NCBI RefSeq assembly: GCF_914271435.1
Contig: NZ_CAJZAI010000024.1
Location: 1 to 52,678 of the forward strand
Direction: 5' to 3'
DNA from: Cupriavidus laharis
GTDB taxonomy: Bacteria; Pseudomonadota; Gammaproteobacteria; Burkholderiales; Burkholderiaceae
Length of the DNA stretch: 52,678 bases
Both the position numbers and the translations under genes were made by a program. Positions 15,948 to 24,749 of the stretch are shown here, piece after piece (position 1 is the stretch's first letter; every line of letters starts with the position of its first letter). Below the pieces are notes generated by a model. The model saw only the letters and a program-made list of their open reading frames with translations, was not told the origin of the DNA and searched no databases.

Positions 15948-17168
15948 TCACTTTGCCCACTTGATGCGGTGCCGTTCCTGCGTGGCCTGGTGCCGCGCGT
16001 CGTCCTCGGTGTGCAGGTAGATGCTGGTGGTCGCGATGGAGGCGTGGCCAAAATTGTCGCGCACATGGCGCAGGTCCACTTGCCGGTCGCTCATGTGCGA
16101 CCCGGCCGTATGCCGCAGCCAGTGGGCCGACGCGCTGGCGAGCAGCTCGGCCTGTGCTTCCCATTCCGGCCCGCGTGCACGCAGCCGTTCCGCCGCCATG
16201 CCGAATACTTCCTTGATGACCAGGTGCAGCGCGCCGCGCGACAAGGCCTTTTCACGGCCAATGACCGGCAGCACCAACGGGCGCGCTTCTCCGGGCTGCG
16301 GAGCCGGCGGCAGCCCATGCGCGCGCCGGTAACGGGCGAGTTCGGCGATCAGTTCGTCAGTCGCGGGCACCAGCCGGGGCTTGTTGCCCTTGCCGGTAAC
16401 CTCCAGCCACCAGCGCTCGGTCCCCTGTGCATCGCGCCGGCAGAAGAATGCCCCCATGGTGGTGCCTGCGACTTCCGCCGCCCGCAGGCCACCCAGATAG
16501 AGCACCGTGCATAGCCAGCGGCAGCGTGCGGCGTGCAGGCGCTCGCGGTCGGTCTCGGCTGGCATGGCCTCGACAGCCTCCTTTACAGCGTCCCAAAGGG
16601 CATGGCTGAGGTAGCGCGTGATGCGCGCCTTGGCCGGGCCGCGGCGGCGGCGCGCAAGCGACAAGGGGTTGCCGGCCAGGTAGCCAGCCTCGGTGAGCCA
16701 TGCAAAGCAGGCGTTCAGGATCACCATGGCCTGGCGCGTGCTGGCCGGCGACAGCGGGCCGGCAAAGGGGCGCCAGTCAGGGTGGCTGCGCGCGAGCTTC
16801 TTGCCTGCGGCCAGGACCCAGCGCGCGGCGGGCTGCGGGTCGGAAAGAAAGTGCTCATAAGCCAGCAGGTCCTCGTGGGTCAGTGAAGACATCGGTTTTC
16901 CACGCTGCAGCGTGGCCCAGAGCACGAGCCGCTCGATCTCTCGCCGGTATGCCTGCAGCGTGGCCGGACTGTTTGCGTAGCGTGCGAGCCAGGCGGCGAC
17001 GGCCGAGAGGTCATCCGATGCCGCGATCTGTGCGCCGCGAGCCGGGGCTCGATTCTTGCCCTGGGCGCCGGAAAGCCCTTCAGGCAGGTGCAGGCGCTCC
17101 AGCGGGGTCGGCGACGTGGCGGGCAGGGCGCGGACAGCCGGATGGCTGATATCCGAAGAGGAATCCAT
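15948..17168 (-). CDS. Tyrosine recombinase (phage-integrase family), TnpS-like by context
   Basis: 406 residues from the ATG at 17168. The N-terminal SAM-like core-binding domain covers about 50-150 (WLARYANSPATLQAYRREIERLVLWA). The catalytic domain has the first arginine in LGGLRAAEVAGT, the lysine in VTGKGNKPRLVP, HWLRHTAGSHM for H-x-x-R, and FGHASIATTSIYLH with the histidine and tyrosine nucleophile. All catalytic residues are present, so it should be active. The frame opens at 17213, but that ATG lies inside a palindrome that overlaps the predicted -35/-10, so 17168 is preferred. It is divergent from a KfrA-like gene, the arrangement of the tnpS-tnpT resolution modules of Tn4651-type transposons, but no transposase is nearby. 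Confidence 0.87.
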   Translation of the reverse strand: MDSSSDISHPAVRALPATSPTPLERLHLPEGLSGAQGKNRAPARGAQIAASDDLSAVAAWLARYANSPATLQAYRREIERLVLWATLQRGKPMSSLTHEDLLAYEHFLSDPQPAARWVLAAGKKLARSHPDWRPFAGPLSPASTRQAMVILNACFAWLTEAGYLAGNPLSLARRRRGPAKARITRYLSHALWDAVKEAVEAMPAETDRERLHAARCRWLCTVLYLGGLRAAEVAGTTMGAFFCRRDAQGTERWWLEVTGKGNKPRLVPATDELIAELARYRRAHGLPPAPQPGEARPLVLPVIGREKALSRGALHLVIKEVFGMAAERLRARGPEWEAQAELLASASAHWLRHTAGSHMSDRQVDLRHVRDNFGHASIATTSIYLHTEDDARHQATQERHRIKWAK

Positions 17169-17206
17169 ATGAGGCGTGAGACGAAAACGCAATTTGAGCA
17201 CAATTA

Positions 17207-17230
17207 TAGACATAAGAAAACTTATGTCTA
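17207..17230. promoter_or_regulatory. Perfect 10-bp inverted repeat overlapping the recombinase promoter
   Basis: TAGACATAAG (17207-17216) and CTTATGTCTA (17221-17230) are separated by AAAA. On the minus strand TAGACA (17230-17225) is a good -35, and TATAAT (17208-17203) is a perfect -10 at 16 bp. The palindrome thus fills the promoter and should act as an operator, or as the recombinase core site. By symmetry TAGACA is also offered to the plus strand. Confidence 0.65.
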
Positions 17231-17253
17231 AAGTATGAGCTGAGAAATTTTAT

Positions 17254-17274
17254 TTACTACGTATTACGTAGTAA
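17254..17274. promoter_or_regulatory. Second perfect palindrome between recombinase and kfrA-like genes
   Basis: TTACTACGT (17254-17262) and ACGTAGTAA (17266-17274) flank ATT, giving 9-bp arms. It is 33 bp before the start of the KfrA-like gene and differs in sequence from the palindrome at 17207-17230, so two proteins or two functions (regulation and recombination) may be served. Confidence 0.6.
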
Positions 17275-17307
17275 TATATGAATTAGCCACTCGCCGCTTT
17301 GCGATTC

Positions 17308-18222
17308 ATGCCAACTTCCGACCTGAACCTCAGCGACACCGCATTGCACGCTGATCTGGCCGAGCTGCGCACGCGCTTCCCCGAGACGCGTGCGCTGTAT
17401 CGCGAGGTGTGCGGGCTGCTGTTCTTCTGCTACGGGGTGACGCCCACGGCAAACAAGCTCTACAGCCTGGTGCGCAAGGGCAGCATGGGCACGCCGGCCG
17501 AGGTATTGCAGCAGTTCTGGCAGGAACTGCGCGGGCGCACGCGCGTCACCATCGACCATCCGGATCTGCCTGATGCGCTGAAGGAAATCGCTGCCGAGGC
17601 GGTCAAGACGATCTGGCAGGCCGCAAACGAAGCCGCCAGCAGCGAGTTGTCCGCGCTGCGCGCCGAGGCCAGGCATGCCGCGCACATGGCCGAGTCGGAA
17701 CGGGATGCTGCGCGCGCCGAGACAGCGGCAGCTCGCGAGGACGCGCTGGCACTCTCGGCCCAACTGGGCGAGGCGCGGCAGGCGCATGAAGCCGTGCAGG
17801 CGGACCTTGCCTCGGAGCGCCAGGCGCACGCCGCGACGCAGGCCGGGCTTGAGGCCGGGCGCGCAGAACTGGAGGCGGCAGGCCGTCAGCTGGCGGAGCT
17901 TCGCACGCAGTTCTCGACGGAGCTGGAGCGAGCGCGCGAGCAGGTGCAGATCGCCCAGGAACGGGCGGAGGCCGGCGAGCGGCGCGCGTTGCGCGAACTG
18001 GACCAGGAGCGTACCGCGCGCCAGAAGAGCGAACGGCTGGCCGAAGAACTGCGCGCCGAACTGGCGCAGGCTCGCAATGAAGCGCGTGAAGCCGTCGTGG
18101 CCCACGCCGAGACCCGGGCCCGGCTGGAGGCACGGGCGGCAGCGCTGGATTGCTCATTGGGCGTGGGTAAAGCAATATTCAATTTGAAGAAAGGAATTGA
18201 CGCCGGTATTCACCGGGATTAA
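17308..18222 (+). CDS. KfrA-like DNA-binding coiled-coil protein (TnpT-like by context)
   Basis: 304 residues. The N-terminal 110 or so residues resemble the KfrA N-terminal DNA-binding domain (LYREVCGLLFFCYGVTPTANKLYSLVRKGSMGTPAEVLQQFWQELR). A long Ala/Glu/Arg-rich coiled coil occupies about residues 110-285. The last 20 or so residues (VGKAIFNLKKGIDAGIHRD) change in character, are not coiled coil and are encoded by AT-richer DNA. They overlap the 3' end of the convergent araC gene by 44 bp. This suggests that the original 3' end was replaced when the neighbouring segment was inserted. KfrA proteins are plasmid or nucleoid-associated autoregulators; here it probably assists the divergent recombinase. 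Confidence 0.78.
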   Translation: MPTSDLNLSDTALHADLAELRTRFPETRALYREVCGLLFFCYGVTPTANKLYSLVRKGSMGTPAEVLQQFWQELRGRTRVTIDHPDLPDALKEIAAEAVKTIWQAANEAASSELSALRAEARHAAHMAESERDAARAETAAAREDALALSAQLGEARQAHEAVQADLASERQAHAATQAGLEAGRAELEAAGRQLAELRTQFSTELERAREQVQIAQERAEAGERRALRELDQERTARQKSERLAEELRAELAQARNEAREAVVAHAETRARLEARAAALDCSLGVGKAIFNLKKGIDAGIHRD

Positions 18223-19213
18223 CGCCAACTACCCTGCGAAATGACCGAGTGAAATTCGCGGTGTCACTAAAGCCCAACTGCGAAGCGACCTCCATGATGG
18301 AGGAATTTGTCGCGCAAAGCATCTCGCAAGCCCGCTCAAACCGCACCTTGTCCGCGAGCTCCCGAAATCGGATGCCTTCTTTTTGCAGATGCCGATCGAT
18401 GGTTCGAGCGGAAACATTGGCTCGCTTGGCAATGTCTTCCAGTGTCACCAAACCACCGCGCGCTTCGCGTAACACCATCATTACATATTCACCCCAACCT
18501 AAATTCGACCGTGACGGTCTTAGGCTTGTGGCAGCGCAACGTTTGTCGATTTCGTGCATCACTTCCACATCACCCAAGGCCAGTGGGATGTCGAGCAGTT
18601 CTGCAGGCATGACGGCACGGACGCCGGGTATGGTTGCTTCATCAAAATAGAAGCGGGCTGGGGACAAGGCCAGATAACGTTGAAGGTGGTCTGGCTCCGG
18701 CATGGATATGTAAATGTCAAAAGCTGGCAGGTCCGGGCCAATTACGAGTTGCAACTGGTTTTGATGAGCAACCGCCAAAGCCTCCAGGTAGAACCGCATA
18801 CTGTGTACTGGTAGTGCCACGGTGGGCGTATAGATACATTCCCCGGAGCTGCCCTTGCGGATGTAACGCATGTTCCAGGTTTCCACCATAAGGTGGTAAT
18901 GACGCGAGGACATGCGCAAGAACGCGTCCAAATTTGGGCAGCTTATCAAACCATAGCCCAACAATTCATGGGAATTCATTTTAATCCGACGGCCTAGTTC
19001 AAACCCCAAATCATCGCGGCCGGTTAATTTGGACGCTGCCAAAATGAAAGCATCGACCTCTGCCGAAGTCAGCATGCTGTCGCGGCGCTCGAAGAGCGAT
19101 GGGTCTATTCCCGCCGTTTCCAGTATACGAGCGGTATCCACTCCGGTGCTTCGCAAGAGGTCTCGAAGTAACAAAAAATAGCGAACCGGGACACGTCGGG
19201 GCTGAGTAAGCAT
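18179..19213 (-). CDS. AraC-family transcriptional regulator
   Basis: 344 residues from the ATG at 19213 (AAGAGA upstream). The N-terminal half resembles the arabinose-binding/dimerisation type seen in OruR/ArgR-like AraC regulators (LLRDLLRSTGVDTARILETAGIDPSLFERRDSMLTSAEVDAFI). The C-terminal double helix-turn-helix is clear (LEDIAKRANVSARTIDRHLQKEG and SIMEVASQLGFSDTANFTRSFRRVVGVNPGEYR). The frame extends to 19321, but the extra part has no family match. It is divergent from the cupin-SDR-MFS-sulfatase genes and probably activates them. Codon use is more AT-rich than outside the segment. Confidence 0.88.
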   Translation of the reverse strand: MLTQPRRVPVRYFLLLRDLLRSTGVDTARILETAGIDPSLFERRDSMLTSAEVDAFILAASKLTGRDDLGFELGRRIKMNSHELLGYGLISCPNLDAFLRMSSRHYHLMVETWNMRYIRKGSSGECIYTPTVALPVHSMRFYLEALAVAHQNQLQLVIGPDLPAFDIYISMPEPDHLQRYLALSPARFYFDEATIPGVRAVMPAELLDIPLALGDVEVMHEIDKRCAATSLRPSRSNLGWGEYVMMVLREARGGLVTLEDIAKRANVSARTIDRHLQKEGIRFRELADKVRFERACEMLCATNSSIMEVASQLGFSDTANFTRSFRRVVGVNPGEYRRQFLSSN

Positions 19214-19472
19214 CTTTCGCTGATCTCTTCTTGCAAGGCATGCTGTTAGGGTAACCACTTGGCTGACGATCTTTGACAAGCACTTGTCAGGAAGTGACAT
19301 GGCCCCGGCCGGCAACACCAAGGATTATCCTTCCATCACTATGAAGCATTCAGCTCCAGTGTAATGAAGTCCTTTGTGAATAGCTACTCAGCAACAGGGG
19401 CGCAGAGCCAGCACGTTCTTGAATCGCTTTGGTTGATTATTCAAGCATGTTTTCCTCTTTAAGGAGACCACC

Positions 19473-19949
19473 ATGTCCATGCATTATGAAAACATCGATA
19501 CCGCTCTGATCGACGCCGAGGCATTGCCTTGGCATCCGTTTCTGCCCTATGCCACCGATGTATTCATCAAGGTACTGAAGGTGGATCCGGTACGTGGCGA
19601 ATGGATCACTCTGCTTAAGGCCCCGGCGGACGTGAAACTACCCAAGCACCATCATTCTGGCACCGTGATGGTCTACACCATTAGTGGCCAGTGGCGCTAC
19701 CTGGAGCACGACTGGGTGGCCGGCCCCGGCAGCTTTGTGTACGAGACTGCCGGCACGCAGCACACCCCTGCAGGCGACAGCAAGGGCGAGGTCATTACCC
19801 TCAACATAGTGCAAGGTGACTGGAGCCTGATTGGCCCCGAAGGCCAGGTGTTAGCAATCGAGAACTGGAAAACTGTGGTCAAGCGCTACCTCGACCACTG
19901 CGCCAGCGCCAATATCAAGCCGGTGGATGTGACCAGCTTTTCTGTTTGA
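19473..19949 (+). CDS. Cupin dioxygenase, 2,4'-dihydroxyacetophenone dioxygenase-like
   Basis: 158 residues starting MSMHYENIDTALIDAEALPWHPFLPY. A single cupin domain carries KLPKHHHSGTVMVYTISGQWRYLEHDW (metal histidines) and GSFVYETAGTQHTP. The length and the PWHPF start resemble the 2,4'-dihydroxyacetophenone dioxygenase/anti-sigma ChrR-type cupins. AAGGAG six bases before the ATG makes a strong start. A small hairpin, CGAGC-GAAAG-GCTCG (19980-19994), follows the gene. The substrate is uncertain; the neighbours suggest cleavage of an aromatic or ketone intermediate. Confidence 0.72.
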   Translation: MSMHYENIDTALIDAEALPWHPFLPYATDVFIKVLKVDPVRGEWITLLKAPADVKLPKHHHSGTVMVYTISGQWRYLEHDWVAGPGSFVYETAGTQHTPAGDSKGEVITLNIVQGDWSLIGPEGQVLAIENWKTVVKRYLDHCASANIKPVDVTSFSV

Positions 19950-20096
19950 TCTCAAGCTTCGCACTGACGTCGGATCCGGCGAGCGAAAGGCTCGTCGTTT
20001 GTTGCCGCGAAGGCGTGAGTTTTTCGCTACACGTAACTCACGCTCTTCTCTAGGCGCATTTCTGTACATTGTTTGCCGGAGCGTATCGAAACATTC

Positions 20097-20932
20097 ATGG
20101 CTATTAAGAATCTCAAATCGAAACGCGTCCTGGTTACAGGGGCCGCCTCTGGCATTGGACTGGAAATAGCGCTGTCCTTCGCAAGAAGGGCAGCACAACT
20201 GATCATCATCGATATCAATGCAGGTGCCCTGGAAAATGCCCAGCAGGAACTGCGCAAGCTGGGGGGGCAATGCCATACCTATGTGGCGGACGTTTCGGAT
20301 CCCATTATCATGAAGGAGCTGGCGGAGCGCGTACAGGTGGAGCATGGACCTCTGGATGTGCTCGTCAACAACGCCGGCGTCGCCTTCCTGGGGTCATTCC
20401 AGTGCACGCCAATACAGCAGTGGCATCGCACGCTGAATATTAACGTGATGGGCGCCGTGCATGGCTGCCAATTCTTCCTGCCTTACATGCTTGAGGCTGG
20501 CGGAGCGCGTCACATCGTGAATGTGGCTTCTGCCGCCGGCTTGGCGCCCACCTTGAATATGAGTGCCTATTCCGCATCCAAGCATGCAGTCATGGGCATG
20601 AGCGACAGCTTAAGCCTGGAGCTGATGGGAACCAGGATATCGGTGAGCGTCGTATGTCCGGGCATCATTAATACCCCTATTACACAAGTGTCGCCTTCAG
20701 GCGTGGGCTCCAACATCCGGCCTGACCAGGTCACAAAGCTGGGCGAGTATTACCGAAAAAATGGAGCCCATCCCAGTGTGGTCGGCGAGGCGGTGGTGAA
20801 AGCTGTTCGTAGCGGTCGCGGGCTGTACTGGTAGGCCCATATGCCGCGCTGATCTACCACCTGCGCCGAATTTCCCGCAAGTTGCTTTACACCATCTTGA
20901 TTGCCAGCTCCCGGAAGATGGGCTGGATTTAA
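20097..20932 (+). pseudogene. Short-chain dehydrogenase with an apparent frameshift near the 3' end
   Basis: The open frame ends at 20834 with ...RSGRGLYW. It contains the NAD(P) motif TGAASGIG, the NNAG motif and the YSASK catalytic pair (SAYSASKHAVMGMSDS), so the core is a classical SDR. The sequence after the stop, in the next frame from 20828, reads LVGPYAALIYHLRRISRKLL and ends at a stop at 20930-20932; this is the usual C-terminal tail of such SDRs. One base inserted near 20828 would join the two. Either the gene has a one-base deletion that removes about 35 residues, or the base is a sequencing error. The catalytic core is complete, so residual activity is possible. ATG 20097 is preferred; a TTG at 20073 is also open. 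Confidence 0.75.
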
Positions 20933-20953
20933 TTACATCAGGAAACGTTCCCC

Positions 20954-22228
20954 ATGCACGCATACCAGCCGACCAGTGTCATCTCTTCCGAGGAAAATAT
21001 CCGTGTAACCGCCAAAGCATGGATGGTATTTGCACTGACATTCGCTCTCATGCTGCTGGACTTTATTGACCGGCAGATCGTGACCTCCATGTTTCCGTAT
21101 CTCAAGGCAGATTGGCAACTGTCCGACAAGCAGCTGGGTGCGCTCATTTCTGCTGTATCGCTGACGGTGGCGCTGGGCACGATTCCCGTGGCACTTCTGG
21201 CGGATCGCTGGGGGCGCGTGCGCATCATCGTGACGATGGCGCTCACCTGGAGTGGCGCGACCATGGCATGTGGCGCGGCTGGCAACTACACCACCATGCT
21301 GGTGGCTCGCGGTGCGGTCGGCTTGGGAGAGGCTGGCTATGCCCCGGCAGGGGCGGCGATTCTGGCAGGCATCTTCCCCAGGCGACTCCACAGTGCCATC
21401 TTCGGTGCGTTCCAGGGGGCCGGGGCTGTGGGTACCATCCTTGGAGTCTGGCTCGGCGGCTGGCTGGCTACTCGTTGGGGGTGGAAGGCTGCCTTCGGTA
21501 TCGTTGGTGTACCGGGTCTGGTGCTGGCGTTGTGCTACATGTGGGTGCGTGACCCAGCGCAGGCAACGCCCGCCCGCACGCTAACGCCCGCCTATTCGTT
21601 TTGGACGGCACTCAAAAATGGATTGATCCTCTTCAAGAAGCCAATCGTTATGTGGGCTTGTGTCGGCGGTGCATTGCAGTTATTTACGGTGCTGTCCTTG
21701 TATTCCTGGTTGCCAAGCTTTATTCACCGTTCCTACGGTGTTTCTCCTGAGAAGGCCGGCGCACAAGCTGCCATTGTCATCTTGCTGGGTGCGCTAGGCA
21801 CCGTGGCATGGGGCTATGCGGTTGATCGCTTTGGGCAGGGTAATTCCGGTCGGCGCCTACGGGTGGTCGCCATCGGCTCTCTGCTTTCTGGTGGGTTTCT
21901 GATGGCAGCCTTTGGCCTGTTACCGGTCGGCCAGTCGCAATGGCTTTGCCTTATGCTGGGCGGATTCTGCATGACCTGTTCTATTGGTGCCGTTCCGGCC
22001 GTGGTGATGGAGAATGCCGAACCAGGTTTGCGGGCTACTTCATTGGCATTGGTGGCCATGGCGCAAAATCTTTTTGGTCAATCGTTGGGGCCTTTCACAA
22101 CAGGCGCGTTATCGGACACGCTGGGGCTCGAAAGGGCTTTGTCCATTGCGGCGGCTTTCGCATTTCTCGCCGCAGCGACATTTGCATGGGCGGGCGTTGC
22201 GCATCTGCGCAGCCGCCAAGCAATTTAA
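20954..22228 (+). CDS. Major facilitator superfamily transporter
   Basis: 424 residues with about 12 hydrophobic segments. The loop-2 MFS signature appears as LLADRWGRVRIIVTMAL. The start has LLDFIDRQIVTSMFPYLKADWQLSDKQLGALISAVSLTVALG, the pattern of Spinster-like/aromatic-acid type carriers. It probably imports the organic substrate, perhaps a sulfate ester or its product. AGGAA lies 10 bases ahead of the ATG at 20954. It sits between the SDR and sulfatase genes in one operon. Confidence 0.85.
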   Translation: MHAYQPTSVISSEENIRVTAKAWMVFALTFALMLLDFIDRQIVTSMFPYLKADWQLSDKQLGALISAVSLTVALGTIPVALLADRWGRVRIIVTMALTWSGATMACGAAGNYTTMLVARGAVGLGEAGYAPAGAAILAGIFPRRLHSAIFGAFQGAGAVGTILGVWLGGWLATRWGWKAAFGIVGVPGLVLALCYMWVRDPAQATPARTLTPAYSFWTALKNGLILFKKPIVMWACVGGALQLFTVLSLYSWLPSFIHRSYGVSPEKAGAQAAIVILLGALGTVAWGYAVDRFGQGNSGRRLRVVAIGSLLSGGFLMAAFGLLPVGQSQWLCLMLGGFCMTCSIGAVPAVVMENAEPGLRATSLALVAMAQNLFGQSLGPFTTGALSDTLGLERALSIAAAFAFLAAATFAWAGVAHLRSRQAI

Positions 22229-22252
22229 CTGCTGTCGATAAGGATTCAGATC

Positions 22253-24583
22253 ATGGTGAATAAGACATTCACGCAAGCACAAGATGCAACCGGTGCCGTG
22301 CTTCCGCCGCTGGTCGCGTCCGCCAGTGTGGCAGGCAAAACCCTTGCCGAGTCCAGGCACCAGTGGCGTGTCAGCACGCCGCTGAAGGTTGATGGCGCCC
22401 CCAACGTGTTGATCGTGCTGCTCGATGACGCCGGTTTCGCGCAGGCCGACACCGTGGGAGGGCCTATCCATACGCCAACCTTCTCACGCATTGCCAATAG
22501 TGGCCTGACATACAACGCCTTTCATACCACGGCCATTTGCTCCGCCACCCGGGCGTCATTGCTGACGGGGCGTAATCACCACAAGGTAGGCAACGGCGTG
22601 ATATCCGAATTGGCTTCCGACTGGGATGGCTACACGGCAGAAATACCGAAGTCGGCGGCAACTATTCCCGAAGTGCTCAAGCACTACGGCTACCGTACAG
22701 CGGCGTTCGGTAAGTGGCACAACACGCCGGTCAGGCACACTACGTCCATGGGGCCGTTTGACCGGTGGCCAACGGGACATGGCTTTGATCATTTCTATGG
22801 CTTTATCGGCGGAGAAACCTCACAGTACGAGCCACGTCTGTATCAAGGGACCACACCCATTGAGCCCCCCCGTCGAACTGATTACCACCTCAGCGAAGAT
22901 CTTGCTGAGAAAGCAGTGCAGTGGCTGAAGGATCGCTCAATCAGTACGCCGGAAGACCCATTCTTCATGTACTGGGCGCCCGGAGCCGTACATGGCCCAC
23001 ATCACGTCTTCAAAGAGTGGGCTGACAAGTACAAAGGCAAATTCGATGCGGGTTGGGATATCTGCCGCGAGCAAGCCTTTGAACGGCAGAAACGACTGGG
23101 ATTTATCCCTCCGGATGCGGTCCTGACTCCACGCCCATCCAGCCTGCCTGGGTGGGACAGCCTTGGCGCAGACGAGAGAAAATTCCAGGCGCGCCTGATG
23201 GAGGTCTTTGCCGGCTTTCTGGAGCATGTGGACGTGCAAGTCGGCAAGATCGTGGACGAGATCGAGCGGCAAGGCTTACGTGAGAATACACTGATCTTTT
23301 ATGTATTTTCTGACAACGGCGCATCGGCCGAGGGCATGGCCGGTTCTATTGCCGAGCTCAATGCACACAATGGCATCACAACTCCAGTATCCAGGCACAT
23401 GGAAGTCCTGGAGCAACTGGGCGGATTGGACATGCTCGGAAGTGCCCGCGTGGACAATATGTACCACGCTGCCTGGGCCTGGGCTGGCATGTCGCCATTC
23501 CAGGGCACCAAGCTGGTGGCCGGCTACTTTGGTGGTACGCGGGTGCCGCTCGCGATCTCCTGGCCCCAAAGAATCCGGCCTGACAGTCAGGTACGGCCGC
23601 AGTTTCATCATGTGAACGACATCGCCCCCACTATTTACGAGGCCATCGGCATCACACCGCCGCGTGTCGTAGACGGGCATGAGCAAGATCCGCTGGATGG
23701 CGTGGGCATGAGCTACACCTTTTCGAGCGGGCAGACGGCGAACCAGAAGCTTACACAGTACTTCGAGGTCCTTGGCAGCCGTGGCATTTTCCACCAGGGC
23801 TGGATGGCTTCCGTCTGGGGGCCCCGCACCCCCTGGATTGCGGATATGAAGCAGTTCCATGGCTGGAACCCAGAGAAAGACGTCTGGGCGCTATATAACC
23901 TCGACGAGGATTTTTCTCAATCCCAAGACCTGGCTGCCCAGGAACCGGCTCGCCTGGAGGCCATGAAAACCTTGTTTGATCGCGAAGCCCAAGCCAATAA
24001 AGTGTACCCATTGGGAGCCGGGCTATGGCCATTTCTCCAACCCTCTGACCGTGTCGGTCCACGTGACGGTGACGTGAGCTATGGGTCAAAAACACGTCGT
24101 ATCCCCGAATTTATGGGGCCAAATCTGCGCTCGCGTAACAGCATCGTTACGGTAGACGTTGACGTTCCAGAGAACGCACAGGGGGTGCTGTACGCGTTGG
24201 GTGGCGCTGGCGGTGGCGTGACTTTGTACATCGATAGTGGCTATCTGACCTACGAGTACAACGCCCTGTTGTTGGAGCGGACTGTATTGCGTGCAACAGA
24301 ACCGATTTCACGGGGGCGGCGCCGCATTGAGGTGAAGACCATGCTGACCTCTTCCCAGCCCGGTGCCGCGGCCTCGCTTGGCCTGCACATCGATGGCGAG
24401 GAAGTGGCGCGGGCATCTGTGCCTTACACCTTGCCATTGGCGTTCACTGCCACGGAGACATTCAACGTCGGCGTCGATCTAGGCTCTCCGGTGTCGTTTG
24501 ATTACCTGGAGCGGGCCCCGTTTGCTTTCAACGGGACCGTGCACGACGTACATGTAACTTATCCGCCTGAAACTGAAGAGTAG
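22253..24583 (+). CDS. Arylsulfatase (formylglycine-dependent sulfatase)
   Basis: 776 residues, of the long arylsulfatase subclass. Metal-binding LLDDAGF is near residue 58. The formylglycine motif CSATR begins at Cys96 (HTTAICSATRASLLTGRNHH), with Ala in the Pro position, a known bacterial variant. FGKWHN and the DNGAS block (VFSDNGASAEG) complete the active site. The C-terminal 150 residues form a beta-rich module. No signal peptide is seen, so it is likely cytoplasmic, acting after uptake by the adjacent carrier. Cys96 must be converted by a maturase, and none is in this segment. The gene lies 24 bp after the MFS gene. Confidence 0.9.
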   Translation: MVNKTFTQAQDATGAVLPPLVASASVAGKTLAESRHQWRVSTPLKVDGAPNVLIVLLDDAGFAQADTVGGPIHTPTFSRIANSGLTYNAFHTTAICSATRASLLTGRNHHKVGNGVISELASDWDGYTAEIPKSAATIPEVLKHYGYRTAAFGKWHNTPVRHTTSMGPFDRWPTGHGFDHFYGFIGGETSQYEPRLYQGTTPIEPPRRTDYHLSEDLAEKAVQWLKDRSISTPEDPFFMYWAPGAVHGPHHVFKEWADKYKGKFDAGWDICREQAFERQKRLGFIPPDAVLTPRPSSLPGWDSLGADERKFQARLMEVFAGFLEHVDVQVGKIVDEIERQGLRENTLIFYVFSDNGASAEGMAGSIAELNAHNGITTPVSRHMEVLEQLGGLDMLGSARVDNMYHAAWAWAGMSPFQGTKLVAGYFGGTRVPLAISWPQRIRPDSQVRPQFHHVNDIAPTIYEAIGITPPRVVDGHEQDPLDGVGMSYTFSSGQTANQKLTQYFEVLGSRGIFHQGWMASVWGPRTPWIADMKQFHGWNPEKDVWALYNLDEDFSQSQDLAAQEPARLEAMKTLFDREAQANKVYPLGAGLWPFLQPSDRVGPRDGDVSYGSKTRRIPEFMGPNLRSRNSIVTVDVDVPENAQGVLYALGGAGGGVTLYIDSGYLTYEYNALLLERTVLRATEPISRGRRRIEVKTMLTSSQPGAAASLGLHIDGEEVARASVPYTLPLAFTATETFNVGVDLGSPVSFDYLERAPFAFNGTVHDVHVTYPPETEE

Positions 24584-24693
24584 GAGCGATTGTGGGAATC
24601 GCGGTGGCCGCTGAAAATGCAAAGCCTTGTGGCAGGTAAAAAAGCGACCGTCAGGCACTGGAATGGCTAAGGACAACCAGGCCCTTGGCAAAA

Positions 24694-24720
24694 AGGCCCT
24701 TCACAATCTGTGAAGGGCCT
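24694..24720. terminator. Bidirectional intrinsic terminator between sulfatase and cold-shock genes
   Basis: AGGCCCTTCACA (24694-24705) and TGTGAAGGGCCT (24709-24720) form a perfect 12-bp stem with a three-base loop. On the minus strand it is followed directly by TTTTT, ending the cold-shock transcript. On the plus strand CTGCTTTT follows, a weaker end for the sulfatase operon. Confidence 0.85.
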
Positions 24721-24749
24721 CTGCTTTTGCAATGCTTCGCGATGAGCGA

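Noticed and set aside
17254..17274. Replication origin or plasmid partition site suggested by the KfrA-like gene
   Set aside because: No repA, parA/parB or iterons are nearby; the divergent recombinase makes a resolution or regulatory module more likely.
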